A stretch of 35,104 bases of DNA from a virus. The stretch is taken from IMG/VR virus record IMGVR_UViG_3300022833_000249, positions 1 through 35,104 of that record; one strand, given 5' to 3'. A model generated the notes under the pieces. The model was not told the origin of the DNA. It saw nothing but the letters and a program-made list of their open reading frames with translations, and ran no database searches. Below, one piece after another: positions 14,681-22,227 of this stretch; the first letter of the stretch is position 1; every line of letters begins with the position of its first letter. Position numbers and translations under genes: made by a program.

Positions 14681-15840
14681 TGAATATGTACACACCCTAT
14701 AATCTTCAAGACGTATTAGAAGCGTCTAATCAGAATAAGTTTAACGTGATATCAACATTTGCTGGCGGTGGTGGTTCTTCTACTGGATACCGTCTCGCAG
14801 GTGGTAAGATACTATGTGTGAACGAGTTTGTTGAACAGGCTCAACGCACATATGCGGAGAACTACGCCGATACACCAATTCTACCTGATGACATAAAAAA
14901 ACTTTCTGGTAAAGATTTCATGTCTATAGCGAATATACAACCAGGCGAACTTGATATCTTTGATGGTTCGCCTCCATGTTCTGCTTTCTCTGTATCAGGT
15001 AAGTTATCACACACCAAGGATGGTAAACATTCTGACGGTTGGGGCAAGACCAAGAAATACTCTGATGGTATGATGGTCGAAAATATCGAGGACTTGTTCT
15101 TTGAGTTTCTACGCATCGCTAATGAAATTAAACCTAAAGTCATCATCGCAGAAAATGTCAAGGGTTTAACTATTGGTGAAGCGAAATCATATTTCAATAA
15201 AATCCAGAACACATTTGGTGAAATTGGATACGATGTATGTGCTCACGTGTTAGACAGTAGGTATTATGGCGTATCGCAGACTAGGTCAAGGGTTATCTTC
15301 ATTGGTGTCAGAGAAGATATCAGCGAAGCGTTGGGACTAAGTATATTAAACATTGGAAACATATTTCCTGATCCAACTGCATATACTATCCCCCTTAAAG
15401 ACGCATTAGTTGGTTTGGTGTATGATCCTGATGAGGTTGAGTTGTTAACCAAGAAGTTTTCTGCAACTGCATATTGGAAACAGACTGGTTCTCTAATGCC
15501 CTTGGACCCACCAAAGGTATTGAGCGGAATGGATTATCATCCAAAGGGGCATCACTTTAACCTAAAGCGAGTTTCGCAATACGCACCAGCACCAACACTA
15601 ACCGCTCTTGGTAGTGGTGACGGTACTGCCGGAGCATTCCACTGGAACGAACCTAGGAAACTAACTCTTGGTGAGTTGAAGCGTATTATGTCATTACCAG
15701 ATGACTATAAATTAACTGGTACATGGAATCAAAAGGCAGAGCGCATTGGGCGCATGGTTCCTCCGTTAATGATGAAATCAGTAGCGAGTTCTGTCTACGA
15801 AAGAGTATTAAACCCATATAAGGAATTACATAATGGCTGA
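14680..15840 (+). CDS. C5-cytosine DNA methyltransferase with Arg in motif X; candidate carboxymethyltransferase
   Basis: The 386-residue protein shows C5-methyltransferase motifs in order: I (FAGGGGSSTG), II, IV with the catalytic Cys (GSPPCSAFS), VI (IAENVKG), VIII (SQTRSRVIFIG), IX (TLGELKRIMSLP) and X (RIGRMVPP). In most relatives motif X reads IGN-x-VP; here Arg358 replaces the Asn. As I recall, changing the matching Asn of M.MpeI to a basic residue lets that enzyme use carboxy-SAM. The gene overlaps a CmoA-like carboxy-SAM synthase by 8 nt. It may therefore place 5-carboxymethylcytosine, or ordinary 5-methylcytosine, in phage DNA. No restriction endonuclease lies beside it. Start 14680 has TAATG coupling; 14686 is an alternative. 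Confidence 0.9.
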   Translation: MNMYTPYNLQDVLEASNQNKFNVISTFAGGGGSSTGYRLAGGKILCVNEFVEQAQRTYAENYADTPILPDDIKKLSGKDFMSIANIQPGELDIFDGSPPCSAFSVSGKLSHTKDGKHSDGWGKTKKYSDGMMVENIEDLFFEFLRIANEIKPKVIIAENVKGLTIGEAKSYFNKIQNTFGEIGYDVCAHVLDSRYYGVSQTRSRVIFIGVREDISEALGLSILNIGNIFPDPTAYTIPLKDALVGLVYDPDEVELLTKKFSATAYWKQTGSLMPLDPPKVLSGMDYHPKGHHFNLKRVSQYAPAPTLTALGSGDGTAGAFHWNEPRKLTLGELKRIMSLPDDYKLTGTWNQKAERIGRMVPPLMMKSVASSVYERVLNPYKELHNG

Positions 15841-16528
15841 TTTTACATTTGCACACCGTGAAGAAGGTTTCGATGAACACATTGAAAACTCTATCCGAGG
15901 ATATAGCAACCTACTAGAAGATGTTATATCTTTGTCTAGATACTTTGTAGAAGACAATACTAATGTTTACGACATTGGGTGTTCTACTGGTAAGTTGACT
16001 GAACGCATGTTGGAATCTAACATGGACTTTTGCAAGAATGCAACCTACATTGGAATCGAGATTGCCGAGGGGTTCTATAAAGATATGGATAACCGTAGCA
16101 CTTCATTGAATGATAAGTTCCCTTGGTCTAATGTTGAGTTCATTAAAGATGATGTACGAGAAGTCGTGCTAGAAAATGCTTCTTTGGTTACATCTATCTT
16201 TACTTTACAGTTTATGCGACAACAAGACAGGCAGGGAATGGTTCATCGTATTTACGATAGTTTGAACGAAGGTGGTGCATACATCTTCTCTGAGAAAACC
16301 ATTTGCGAAAATGCCCGTCATCAGGATATGCTTACTTTCAACTACTATGACTACAAGCGTAAGTCTTTCACCACAGAAGATATCATGGACAAAGAGCGTA
16401 CACTACGCCCCATGATGAAACCTAATACATGGAGTGAGATTGAGAACATGTTACACACAGCAGGTTTCCGAGAAATACAACCATTCTGGCGCAACTATAT
16501 GTTCGTCGGCGCAATTGCTTTAAAATAA
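15833..16528 (+). CDS. cmoA-like: CmoA-like carboxy-S-adenosylmethionine synthase
   Basis: CmoA makes carboxy-SAM from SAM and prephenate; in bacteria this serves tRNA wobble uridine modification. The 231-residue protein has the SAM motif DIGCSTGKLT, then the CmoA-like FTLQFM, YDSLNEGGAYIFSEKT, DYKRKSFT, TAGFREI, and the C-terminal FVGAIALK, parallel to E. coli CmoA (YTLQFL, GLNPGGVLVLSEK, DFKRANGY, QAGFEHS, SLVALK, from memory). No CmoB partner is seen. It overlaps the methyltransferase by 8 nt, suggesting that carboxy-SAM serves DNA, not tRNA, modification. A plain SAM methyltransferase remains possible. Confidence 0.8.
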   Translation: MADFTFAHREEGFDEHIENSIRGYSNLLEDVISLSRYFVEDNTNVYDIGCSTGKLTERMLESNMDFCKNATYIGIEIAEGFYKDMDNRSTSLNDKFPWSNVEFIKDDVREVVLENASLVTSIFTLQFMRQQDRQGMVHRIYDSLNEGGAYIFSEKTICENARHQDMLTFNYYDYKRKSFTTEDIMDKERTLRPMMKPNTWSEIENMLHTAGFREIQPFWRNYMFVGAIALK

Positions 16529-16529
16529 T

Positions 16530-17153
16530 ATGTTAGAAACTATTTGTGAAGTAATGGTAGACGCCTATGAGCGTAATTGGATCACCAGTCGTGATGGTAA
16601 TGTAAGTATTCGTCACCACGACCGTGATCACTTTTACATTACTCCTTCGGGTGTTCGCAAGCAGACTCTACAACCCGATCAGTTCAAGAAGATTGAGATT
16701 GTAAGTGGTCTAATGTGGCGTGAAGAATCTTACACTGACATCAGTTCAAATCTAAAACCATCTGGTGAGATTCCTCTACATTTTGGTCTACAGAAGAATA
16801 TGGGACAGCACAGCAATGATGTGCGAGTAGTAGTGCATGTACATCCTACATATTGTATCGCCGCTATGCATGCTGGTATTGACCTAAGCACAATTAGCGA
16901 TGCGTTTCCAGAGTTGAACCGTTACACCCGAGTTGGTAAAAATGTTGGTGATGTACCACCAATTAGTCAACAACTTGCTGATGAATGTTTTGAAAGTTTT
17001 CAACTTGATAAAGATGGTAATATTGGTTTTGATATTATAGGTATCAAGGGTCACGGTGTTGTTGCGGTGGATACAAGTCCATGGCGAGCGTATGAACACA
17101 TCGAACGATTAGAACACATTTGCAAGATTGTACTTGCGTCAGGAAAATATTAA
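16530..17153 (+). CDS. class II aldolase/adducin family protein
   Basis: The 207-residue protein has the class II aldolase layout: GNVSIR near the start, a KPSGEIPLH segment with the catalytic-type Glu, the zinc ligands HVHP (about residues 98-101) and GHG near the C-terminus. Related enzymes are L-fuculose-1-phosphate aldolase, ribulose-5-phosphate 4-epimerase and methylthioribulose-phosphate dehydratase (MtnB); sequence alone does not decide. It starts 1 nt after the cmoA-like stop and is directly followed by doxX. Its substrate could be a phosphorylated sugar or a SAM-salvage product. A role with the modified base is only a guess. Confidence 0.8.
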   Translation: MLETICEVMVDAYERNWITSRDGNVSIRHHDRDHFYITPSGVRKQTLQPDQFKKIEIVSGLMWREESYTDISSNLKPSGEIPLHFGLQKNMGQHSNDVRVVVHVHPTYCIAAMHAGIDLSTISDAFPELNRYTRVGKNVGDVPPISQQLADECFESFQLDKDGNIGFDIIGIKGHGVVAVDTSPWRAYEHIERLEHICKIVLASGKY

Positions 17154-17615
17154 ATGTTAGTTAATATAAGAAACTATTGGAATCTATTACCAGATTTTAG
17201 CCTAAGCCATATTCTGCTGCGTATCCCACTAGCGCTGATCTTTATTCAGCAGGGTTTAAGTAAAATGCCGTTCGATCCTGCTGGCGGTGAAGCATTTGGG
17301 TTACCAGCATTGATATGGTGGGTAGTTGTATTTGGAGAAATTGCTGCTGGTATAGGACTTTTATTAGGCGCACTAACCACACTGCCAGGACTGCGGGACA
17401 ACTATGTTGTGGCAGTGACTGGCGACTTGATCACACGATTCTGCGGCATCACCATGTGCTGTATTGCAACCGGAGTGATTTGGGTAGTAATCAGACCTGA
17501 CGATCTGCTGACATTTGTAATGACCGACTACATGCACTTTTCTTTGTGGTGCGGTGGACTATATTTTGCCTTGCGTGGCAACTGGGCCGTAGCTACTAGA
17601 ATTAAATCTGTATAA
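17154..17615 (+). CDS. DoxX-like integral membrane protein
   Basis: The 153-residue protein has about four hydrophobic segments (HILLRIPLALIFIQQG, then IWWVVVFGEIAAGIGLLL, CGITMCCIATGVIWVV and a last segment near the C-terminus), matching the DoxX/SURF4-like family. It follows the aldolase with the stop and start adjacent (TAAATG). DoxX proteins are poorly understood membrane proteins linked with redox and respiration. A neighbouring small membrane protein and DadA, an electron-transferring enzyme, suggest a membrane-linked metabolic role during infection. This is context inference only. Confidence 0.75.
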   Translation: MLVNIRNYWNLLPDFSLSHILLRIPLALIFIQQGLSKMPFDPAGGEAFGLPALIWWVVVFGEIAAGIGLLLGALTTLPGLRDNYVVAVTGDLITRFCGITMCCIATGVIWVVIRPDDLLTFVMTDYMHFSLWCGGLYFALRGNWAVATRIKSV

Positions 17616-17635
17616 CAAATACGGATATATACAGT

Positions 17636-17797
17636 ATGACAAAAATAAATCGACAAGAAGACAACAACACAGCGCATGAACCTGCAGAAGAAAAAGATGT
17701 AACCGAAGCGATAGTGCATATAATGCACATTGCTTTGCCTGTTACCGGCGTTATTTTAATTTTCTTAATGGCATTTATTGCTGTGTTCATGGCATAA
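17636..17797 (+). CDS. small single-pass membrane protein, 53 aa
   Basis: The ORF has a hydrophilic, charged N-terminal half (NRQEDNNTAHEPAEEKD) and a C-terminal hydrophobic helix (about residues 33-53, IALPVTGVILIFLMAFIAVF). It lies 20 nt after the doxX-like gene in the same direction. The ribosome binding site is weak. It is probably a small membrane partner, perhaps of the DoxX-like protein. I do not recognise a family. Confidence 0.5.
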   Translation: MTKINRQEDNNTAHEPAEEKDVTEAIVHIMHIALPVTGVILIFLMAFIAVFMA

Positions 17798-17929
17798 TGT
17801 TTGATGATTGAAAAGATTGCAGCATCAAATCTAGCGGACCAATTATTAAGTATAAGTAAAAATTAAAGGCATGTGTAAAAACGTCGCCTTAACCAACAGA
17901 AATACTATTATGCAAAAGACTCTGATCTA

Positions 17930-18259
17930 ATGGACCAATTAACAATAACCGAAGCAGCATTTGTAAAAATACAAGATCTTCTTGCTGAAGAAAATAATCC
18001 TGAAATTAAACTTAGAACTTTCGTTCAAGGTGGTGGATGCAGTGGGTTCACTTATGGATTTACATTAGATGAAGTGCAGAATGATGACGACTTCACAATA
18101 GAACGCGAGAATGTTACTGTTCTAATTGATGCCATGAGTATGCAATATTTAGTTGGATCGGTCGTCGATTATAAAGAAGACTTGCATGGCAGCAGCTTCA
18201 GTATTTCTAATCCAGGTGCTACAAGTACATGTGGGTGCGGCAGCAGTTTTTCAGTTTAA
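17930..18259 (+). CDS. A-type iron-sulfur carrier (ErpA/IscA-like)
   Basis: The 109-residue protein shows the three cysteines of A-type carriers: GGGCSGF (about residue 38) and the C-terminal TCGCGSSF. It fits ErpA more than IscA by the [13 protein letters not shown] stretch. These carriers move Fe-S clusters from the scaffold to target proteins. IscU follows after 17 nt and IscA after that. No clear ribosome binding site precedes the ATG. Phages with single A-type carriers are known; one with IscU next to it is unusual. Confidence 0.88.
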   Translation: MDQLTITEAAFVKIQDLLAEENNPEIKLRTFVQGGGCSGFTYGFTLDEVQNDDDFTIERENVTVLIDAMSMQYLVGSVVDYKEDLHGSSFSISNPGATSTCGCGSSFSV

Positions 18260-18276
18260 TATAAGAGGATAACATA

Positions 18277-18660
18277 ATGGCATATTCAGCAGCAGTAGTT
18301 GAGCACTACGAAAATCCACGCAATGTGGGAAAGTTCGAAATAGACGAAACCATTGGCACCGGAATGGTTGGCGCCCCCGCTTGTGGTGATGTGATGAAGT
18401 TGCAAATCAAAGTCGTAGACGATGTTATCACTGATGCGCGTTTCAAAACATATGGGTGCGGCAGTGCTATCGCAAGTTCAAGTTTAATTACCGAAATGGT
18501 TAAGGGTATGACCCTTGATCAGGCGGCCGCCATCAAGAACAGTGAACTGGCAGAAGAACTTGCACTCCCTCCAGTTAAAATTCACTGTAGTATTTTGGCA
18601 GAGGATGCTATCAAAGCAGCAGTCGCAGACTACAGATCCAAACATGATAACACTAACTGA
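18277..18660 (+). CDS. iscU: IscU-like iron-sulfur cluster scaffold
   Basis: The 127-residue protein is very close to bacterial IscU along its whole length: [20 protein letters not shown], then [27 protein letters not shown] and [19 protein letters not shown]. The three cluster-binding cysteines and the LPPVK motif read by the HscA chaperone are intact, so it could work with the host IscS and HscA. AGAGGA precedes the ATG. It is clearly of bacterial isc-operon type and looks recently acquired. No IscS, HscA or ferredoxin gene is present. Confidence 0.95.
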   Translation: MAYSAAVVEHYENPRNVGKFEIDETIGTGMVGAPACGDVMKLQIKVVDDVITDARFKTYGCGSAIASSSLITEMVKGMTLDQAAAIKNSELAEELALPPVKIHCSILAEDAIKAAVADYRSKHDNTN

Positions 18661-18967
18661 AGTTGCAGCCAACAAAGTTAAAAAACAACTAGACAAGCGA
18701 GGGTTTGGCTTAGGTATTCGCCTTGGCGTAAAAACTACTGGATGCAGTGGACTAGCATATGTGTTAGAATTTGTTGACTCTGTAAATTTCTCCGAAGATA
18801 CTGAAATTACCTCCAATGGTATCACAGTAGTGATAGATCCAAAATCCTTGGTGTATATGCAGGGACTGGTGGTTGATTATGTTCGAAATGGACTCAATGA
18901 AGGATTTGAGTTCAGGAATCCCAACGAGCGTGATCGTTGCGGTTGCGGAGAAAGTTTTAGAATATGA
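18644..18967 (+). CDS. iscA: IscA-like iron-sulfur carrier
   Basis: From the ATG at 18644 the protein has 107 residues and matches E. coli IscA over its length: [14 protein letters not shown], then [19 protein letters not shown] and the C-terminal CGCGESFRI, with all three cysteines. The start overlaps iscU by 17 nt, and the longer reading frame from 18515 is only iscU shadow. The iscU-iscA order is that of bacterial isc operons, suggesting the pair was taken from such an operon. It has no obvious ribosome binding site, consistent with coupling to iscU. Confidence 0.93.
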   Translation: MITLTEVAANKVKKQLDKRGFGLGIRLGVKTTGCSGLAYVLEFVDSVNFSEDTEITSNGITVVIDPKSLVYMQGLVVDYVRNGLNEGFEFRNPNERDRCGCGESFRI

Positions 18968-19032
18968 AGATAGGGTACAATAGAAATTTCTGGAATGATC
19001 TAGATTTAACACAACAATACAATATAAGATGA
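18964..19032 (+). CDS. micro-ORF, 22 aa, bridging iscA and dadA by ATGA at both ends
   Basis: An ORF of 22 codons (starts [10 protein letters not shown]) begins at an ATGA overlap with the iscA stop and ends in an ATGA overlap with the dadA start. The dadA ATG has no ribosome binding site of its own, so this ORF may serve to carry ribosomes across the gap. GGAG lies about 12 nt before its ATG. The peptide may have no function beyond coupling. Confidence 0.4.
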   Translation: MKIGYNRNFWNDLDLTQQYNIR

Positions 19033-20213
19033 CAAACAAAAAAGTAGCAGTTGTTGGTGCAGGAATATCTGGTGTATGTGCAGCGTATTACCTTGCACGA
19101 GCAGGATATCAAGTCACGGTGTATGACGCAGAGCGCTATCCCGCCATGCGAACTAGTTTTGCCAATGGTGGTCAGGTATCAGTTAGCAATAGCGAAGTTT
19201 GGACAACATGGAGTAATGTGTTCAAGGGTATCAAGTGGATGTTTCGCAAGGATGCTCCTTTGCTTATTAAACCCAGTTTTGAATGGGCTCGTATCAAGTG
19301 GATGATCAAGTTCTTATGGACAACTATGCGAGGTAGTGCAGATGCAAACACTGCGGAGACTATCCGCATGGGACTAGAAGCACGAGCATTGTACAAAGAC
19401 ATCATTGCAGAAGAAGGATTGGAGTTTGATCAATCCAGCAGTGGCATCCTACACTTCTATAAGAATCCAGAATATCTACAAAACGCACACAATGTAAAAG
19501 AACTGTACAACGCAAATGGATGTTCTTGGGATATGCTAGGCGAAATGCAAACCAAATCAATGGATCCTGCACTGGCACAAATTAGTGGTATTGTAGGCGG
19601 TGCATGGACTGGTGAAGACTGGACTGGTGATATACACAAGTTCTGTACTGAATTATGTAAGGTGTTAGAGACAAAGTATGGTGTGGAATTTAAATTTAAC
19701 ACTGAGATTAAAGACGGTTATGAACTAGCACTATACGATAAAGTTGTTGTTAGCAATGGCGTTGGTAGTACTGCACTTGCTAAACTGATTGGCGATAGCA
19801 TTGATGTGTATCCAGTTAAGGGATATAGTATTACTATCAACGCCAGTGATGATGATATGAAGTATGTACCAAAGGTTAGTCTATTAGATGACGAGGCAAA
19901 GATTGTTACCAGCACACTGGGAAACCGATTACGTGTTGCGGGTACTGCCGAACTTGCTGGAGAAGACTATGACATTAGGCGTGATCGCATTGAACCCTTG
20001 TTGAATTGGGTACACACTAACTTTCCCAATATCAATACCAGTGACTACACACAATGGGCATGTTTGCGTCCTATGGCACCAGACATGATGCCTATCATCA
20101 AACAAAGCAAGGTTGACAGCAGAGTATTTTACCATACTGGCCACGGTCACTTGGGTTGGACACTAAGTCCTGCAACTGCTAAGAAATTAGTGATGATAAT
20201 ATCTGAATCTTAA
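19029..20213 (+). CDS. dadA-like: DadA-like FAD-dependent D-amino acid dehydrogenase
   Basis: The 394-residue protein has an N-terminal FAD Rossmann motif VAVVGAGISGVCAAYYLARAG and then the DadA-type stretches SFANGGQVS, IKWMFRKDAPL, PVKGYSITI, and the C-terminal LRPMAPDMMPI and TGHGHLGWT, parallel to E. coli DadA (about 432 aa), with the last ~35 residues missing. DadA oxidises D-amino acids, mainly D-alanine, to keto acids and passes electrons to the respiratory chain. It lies in the metabolic island after the Fe-S genes. DAO-family enzymes also act in some phage thymine modification pathways, so a DNA-related role cannot be excluded. Confidence 0.85.
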   Translation: MTNKKVAVVGAGISGVCAAYYLARAGYQVTVYDAERYPAMRTSFANGGQVSVSNSEVWTTWSNVFKGIKWMFRKDAPLLIKPSFEWARIKWMIKFLWTTMRGSADANTAETIRMGLEARALYKDIIAEEGLEFDQSSSGILHFYKNPEYLQNAHNVKELYNANGCSWDMLGEMQTKSMDPALAQISGIVGGAWTGEDWTGDIHKFCTELCKVLETKYGVEFKFNTEIKDGYELALYDKVVVSNGVGSTALAKLIGDSIDVYPVKGYSITINASDDDMKYVPKVSLLDDEAKIVTSTLGNRLRVAGTAELAGEDYDIRRDRIEPLLNWVHTNFPNINTSDYTQWACLRPMAPDMMPIIKQSKVDSRVFYHTGHGHLGWTLSPATAKKLVMIISES

Positions 20214-20216
20214 CCA

Positions 20217-20245
20217 TTGCAAAACCCGTAGAAATATGGTATAAT
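20217..20245 (+). promoter_or_regulatory. promoter for the mazG-TET-glycosyltransferase operon
   Basis: TTGCAA (20217-20222), 17-nt spacer, TATAAT (20240-20245) with TGG extension, located right after the dadA stop. The mazG start at 20270 has AAGGA in its leader. Confidence 0.82.
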
Positions 20246-20269
20246 ACTACTTTACATTAAGGATATACT

Positions 20270-20686
20270 ATGACAAAAAATGTTGATTTGAACCAATACA
20301 GTAAATTCGTTGAACAAGTTACTTCAGAAGAGAGTAACAGTGTCGACCACTTTGGTCGCCGCTTAAAAGAACTAGCAGATGTTAACGATGGGTATAATTT
20401 CTCACTGTTAATGACCGCCGCTATTGGTATGGCGGCAGAGACTGGCGAGTTCTGCGAACTTCCTAAAAAGATTCTGTTTCAAGGTAAACCCTTTGATGAA
20501 GAAACTATATTCCATATGAAGCGCGAACTAGGTGATGTCATGTGGTACTGGATTAATGCATGTCGTGCGCTCAATCTAGACCCTAATGATGTGGTTGCCG
20601 AGAATGTGCGTAAACTAGAATCTCGTTATCCAGGTGGGTCATTTGATGTGTTCCAATCCGAGAACCGCAAATCTGGAGACCTATAA
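20270..20686 (+). CDS. mazG: MazG-like nucleoside triphosphate pyrophosphohydrolase
   Basis: The 138-residue protein has the MazG helical core: the acidic motif AAETGEFCE (about residues 64-72) and ELGDVMWYW (about 89-97), which bind Mg2+. The YPGGSFDVFQSENRKSGDL ending matches the phage type found in marine T4-like viruses. MazG enzymes remove pyrophosphate from NTPs, dNTPs or (p)ppGpp analogues; the phage role may be nucleotide-pool adjustment. It is the first gene under the promoter at 20217. Confidence 0.88.
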   Translation: MTKNVDLNQYSKFVEQVTSEESNSVDHFGRRLKELADVNDGYNFSLLMTAAIGMAAETGEFCELPKKILFQGKPFDEETIFHMKRELGDVMWYWINACRALNLDPNDVVAENVRKLESRYPGGSFDVFQSENRKSGDL

Positions 20687-20689
20687 TAC

Positions 20690-20887
20690 ATGGACTCGTA
20701 TGATCTTTCCGGAAAACTCCTAGATTCATGGAGAAAAGTTATGTCCAATCAAATTGAATCTGCATCGATAAATAAACAGTATCCTAAAATCCATACTTAT
20801 GTTACAATGGACGATATGGGTAGGCGCAGAGTAATAGGTTGTAGGGTTGAAGGCTCTGATATTATATTAGATGTAGAAGGAAAGTAA
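20690..20887 (+). CDS. small hypothetical protein, 65 aa
   Basis: The ATG follows the mazG stop by 3 nt, and the stop precedes the dioxygenase start by 1 nt, so it lies inside a tight operon. The protein has a hydrophilic N-terminal half and a beta-type C-terminus (RRRVIGCRVEGSDIILDVEG). I do not recognise a family. Being between mazG and the TET-like gene, it may be a partner of either, but no motif supports this. Confidence 0.55.
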   Translation: MDSYDLSGKLLDSWRKVMSNQIESASINKQYPKIHTYVTMDDMGRRRVIGCRVEGSDIILDVEGK

Positions 20888-20888
20888 A

Positions 20889-22226
20889 ATGGTTAGAGTA
20901 GTAATAGCACCAACTAAATTTGATGCAGAACATGTGATTGGTCAGTTCATTGACGAATCTCATTACGACGAGGTTATCGATGAAGACTGCGATTTCTATG
21001 CTCCAACACCATACGGCGAAGATCCGCATGATGAAAGTCGACTGATCTTCAAGTTTCGTAAGAACGCATTCACTTCTAAAGAATACGTCGATGCATATAT
21101 CGGATTGGTTGATGCTGCCCAACCACAAACTAATCGTGGTCTTGCTGCTGGCCCTCGTGGTGAAACCGTTGGCGCCCGTGACTTTGTCAAAGCAGTAGAG
21201 TTTGATATTCTCAAGTACTTTATGGAAGACAAGACTTCTGCACTGTATGAAGATGAGATGTCTGATAGTGAACATATCAACCGAATTATCCGCAACCATG
21301 AATCCGGCGAAAATAAGGAAGACACTCGTGGTGTAGTCTGGCGACGAGGTGGTATTGAAGAAGATGGTCTTGAATATGGTAAGTGGTTTAAGCATTGGGT
21401 AGAACAGATGTGCGCACTACCAAAGAGCCAACAAGTAGAAAGGGCAAAGGACATCTATGATCGATACATTTCTGACACTTCTTATGCTGCTGCTGTTAAC
21501 AGCGGTGTTGCTGGTTACTATGATCGTTATCCTAGGTTTCCTTACGGGCGTGTCACTTCTTATAGTTTGGCAAATCCTAAGTGGACAATGGCATTACCTT
21601 ACCTCAAGAAACTTAATCAATACTTTAAAGAATTAGTCCCAGGAAAGTACGCTGCTCAAAAACATGTTGCTGATCAATTAGACCCCAAGTTCTTGGTAGA
21701 GGATACCGTGTTTACTACTATCACGGTTAACAAGAATTTCCGAACCGCAGCGCACCGAGACGCAGGTGATTTGCGCACAGGTTTCTCGAACCTCGCGGCA
21801 CTCACCGGCCCTGATAATAAAGGTTGGACAGGTGCGTATCTTACATTCCCAGAGTTTAGGGTCGCTGTTAATGTACGCCCCGGAGATTTGTTATTGGTTA
21901 ACAACCATGAAGGCATCCATGGAAACTCTGCTATCACTTCCCCCATCGAGGAATCTGACCGTTGTACATTGGTATGTTACTTCCGTGAGAACATGATGGA
22001 ACTAGGTTCATGGGAATATGAGCACATCCGTAAAGACTTTGTTGAAGGTCGCAGATTGAATAAAGAACATTCAGAATGGCGTGCTGGTTGGAATGGAGTT
22101 TCTCCTAGTATGTTCTCGTCTAAAGAATGGTATGGCTATTGTGCTGAACGAGGTGGTGTAGATATGTTGAACAAATATCATCCCAAAGCAAATGAGGTTA
22201 AATCATCACTGGAGGAATTTTTCTGA
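20889..22226 (+). CDS. TET/JBP-type 2-oxoglutarate/Fe(II) dioxygenase acting on DNA bases
   Basis: The C-terminal half carries the TET/JBP fold signature: HRD (His289, Asp291) in TAAHRDAGDLRTGF, then GAYLTFPEFRVAVNVRPGDLLL, HGN (His344) and Arg358 in DRCTLVCYFRENM. These are the Fe(II) facial triad and the 2-oxoglutarate-binding Arg. Phage TETs oxidise 5-methylcytosine to 5-hydroxymethylcytosine in DNA. The N-terminal ~200 residues are not part of that domain and their role is unknown. The protein ends KSSLEEFF, like the clamp-binding tail of gp43. A glycosyltransferase-like gene follows immediately. Confidence 0.9.
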   Translation: MVRVVIAPTKFDAEHVIGQFIDESHYDEVIDEDCDFYAPTPYGEDPHDESRLIFKFRKNAFTSKEYVDAYIGLVDAAQPQTNRGLAAGPRGETVGARDFVKAVEFDILKYFMEDKTSALYEDEMSDSEHINRIIRNHESGENKEDTRGVVWRRGGIEEDGLEYGKWFKHWVEQMCALPKSQQVERAKDIYDRYISDTSYAAAVNSGVAGYYDRYPRFPYGRVTSYSLANPKWTMALPYLKKLNQYFKELVPGKYAAQKHVADQLDPKFLVEDTVFTTITVNKNFRTAAHRDAGDLRTGFSNLAALTGPDNKGWTGAYLTFPEFRVAVNVRPGDLLLVNNHEGIHGNSAITSPIEESDRCTLVCYFRENMMELGSWEYEHIRKDFVEGRRLNKEHSEWRAGWNGVSPSMFSSKEWYGYCAERGGVDMLNKYHPKANEVKSSLEEFF

Positions 22227-22227
22227 T

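Noticed and set aside
14680-15840. The methyltransferase as part of a restriction-modification system
   Set aside because: No adjacent restriction endonuclease gene is present; the nearest nuclease candidate is 7 kb away under a different promoter, and the TET and CmoA-like genes point to DNA modification.
17798-17929. Possible tRNA or regulatory RNA in the 132-nt gap before the A-type carrier gene
   Set aside because: No cloverleaf could be drawn; only a weak AAGGC/GCCTT pairing and short chance ORFs are present.
18515-18643. N-terminal extension of IscA reading through the end of iscU
   Set aside because: The extension is out-of-frame iscU sequence and has no IscA similarity; the conserved IscA start is at 18644.
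20862-21454. Minus-strand ORFs of 150-180 codons opposite the TET-like gene
   Set aside because: The + strand gene has clear catalytic motifs over this region, and the antisense products have no recognisable domains.
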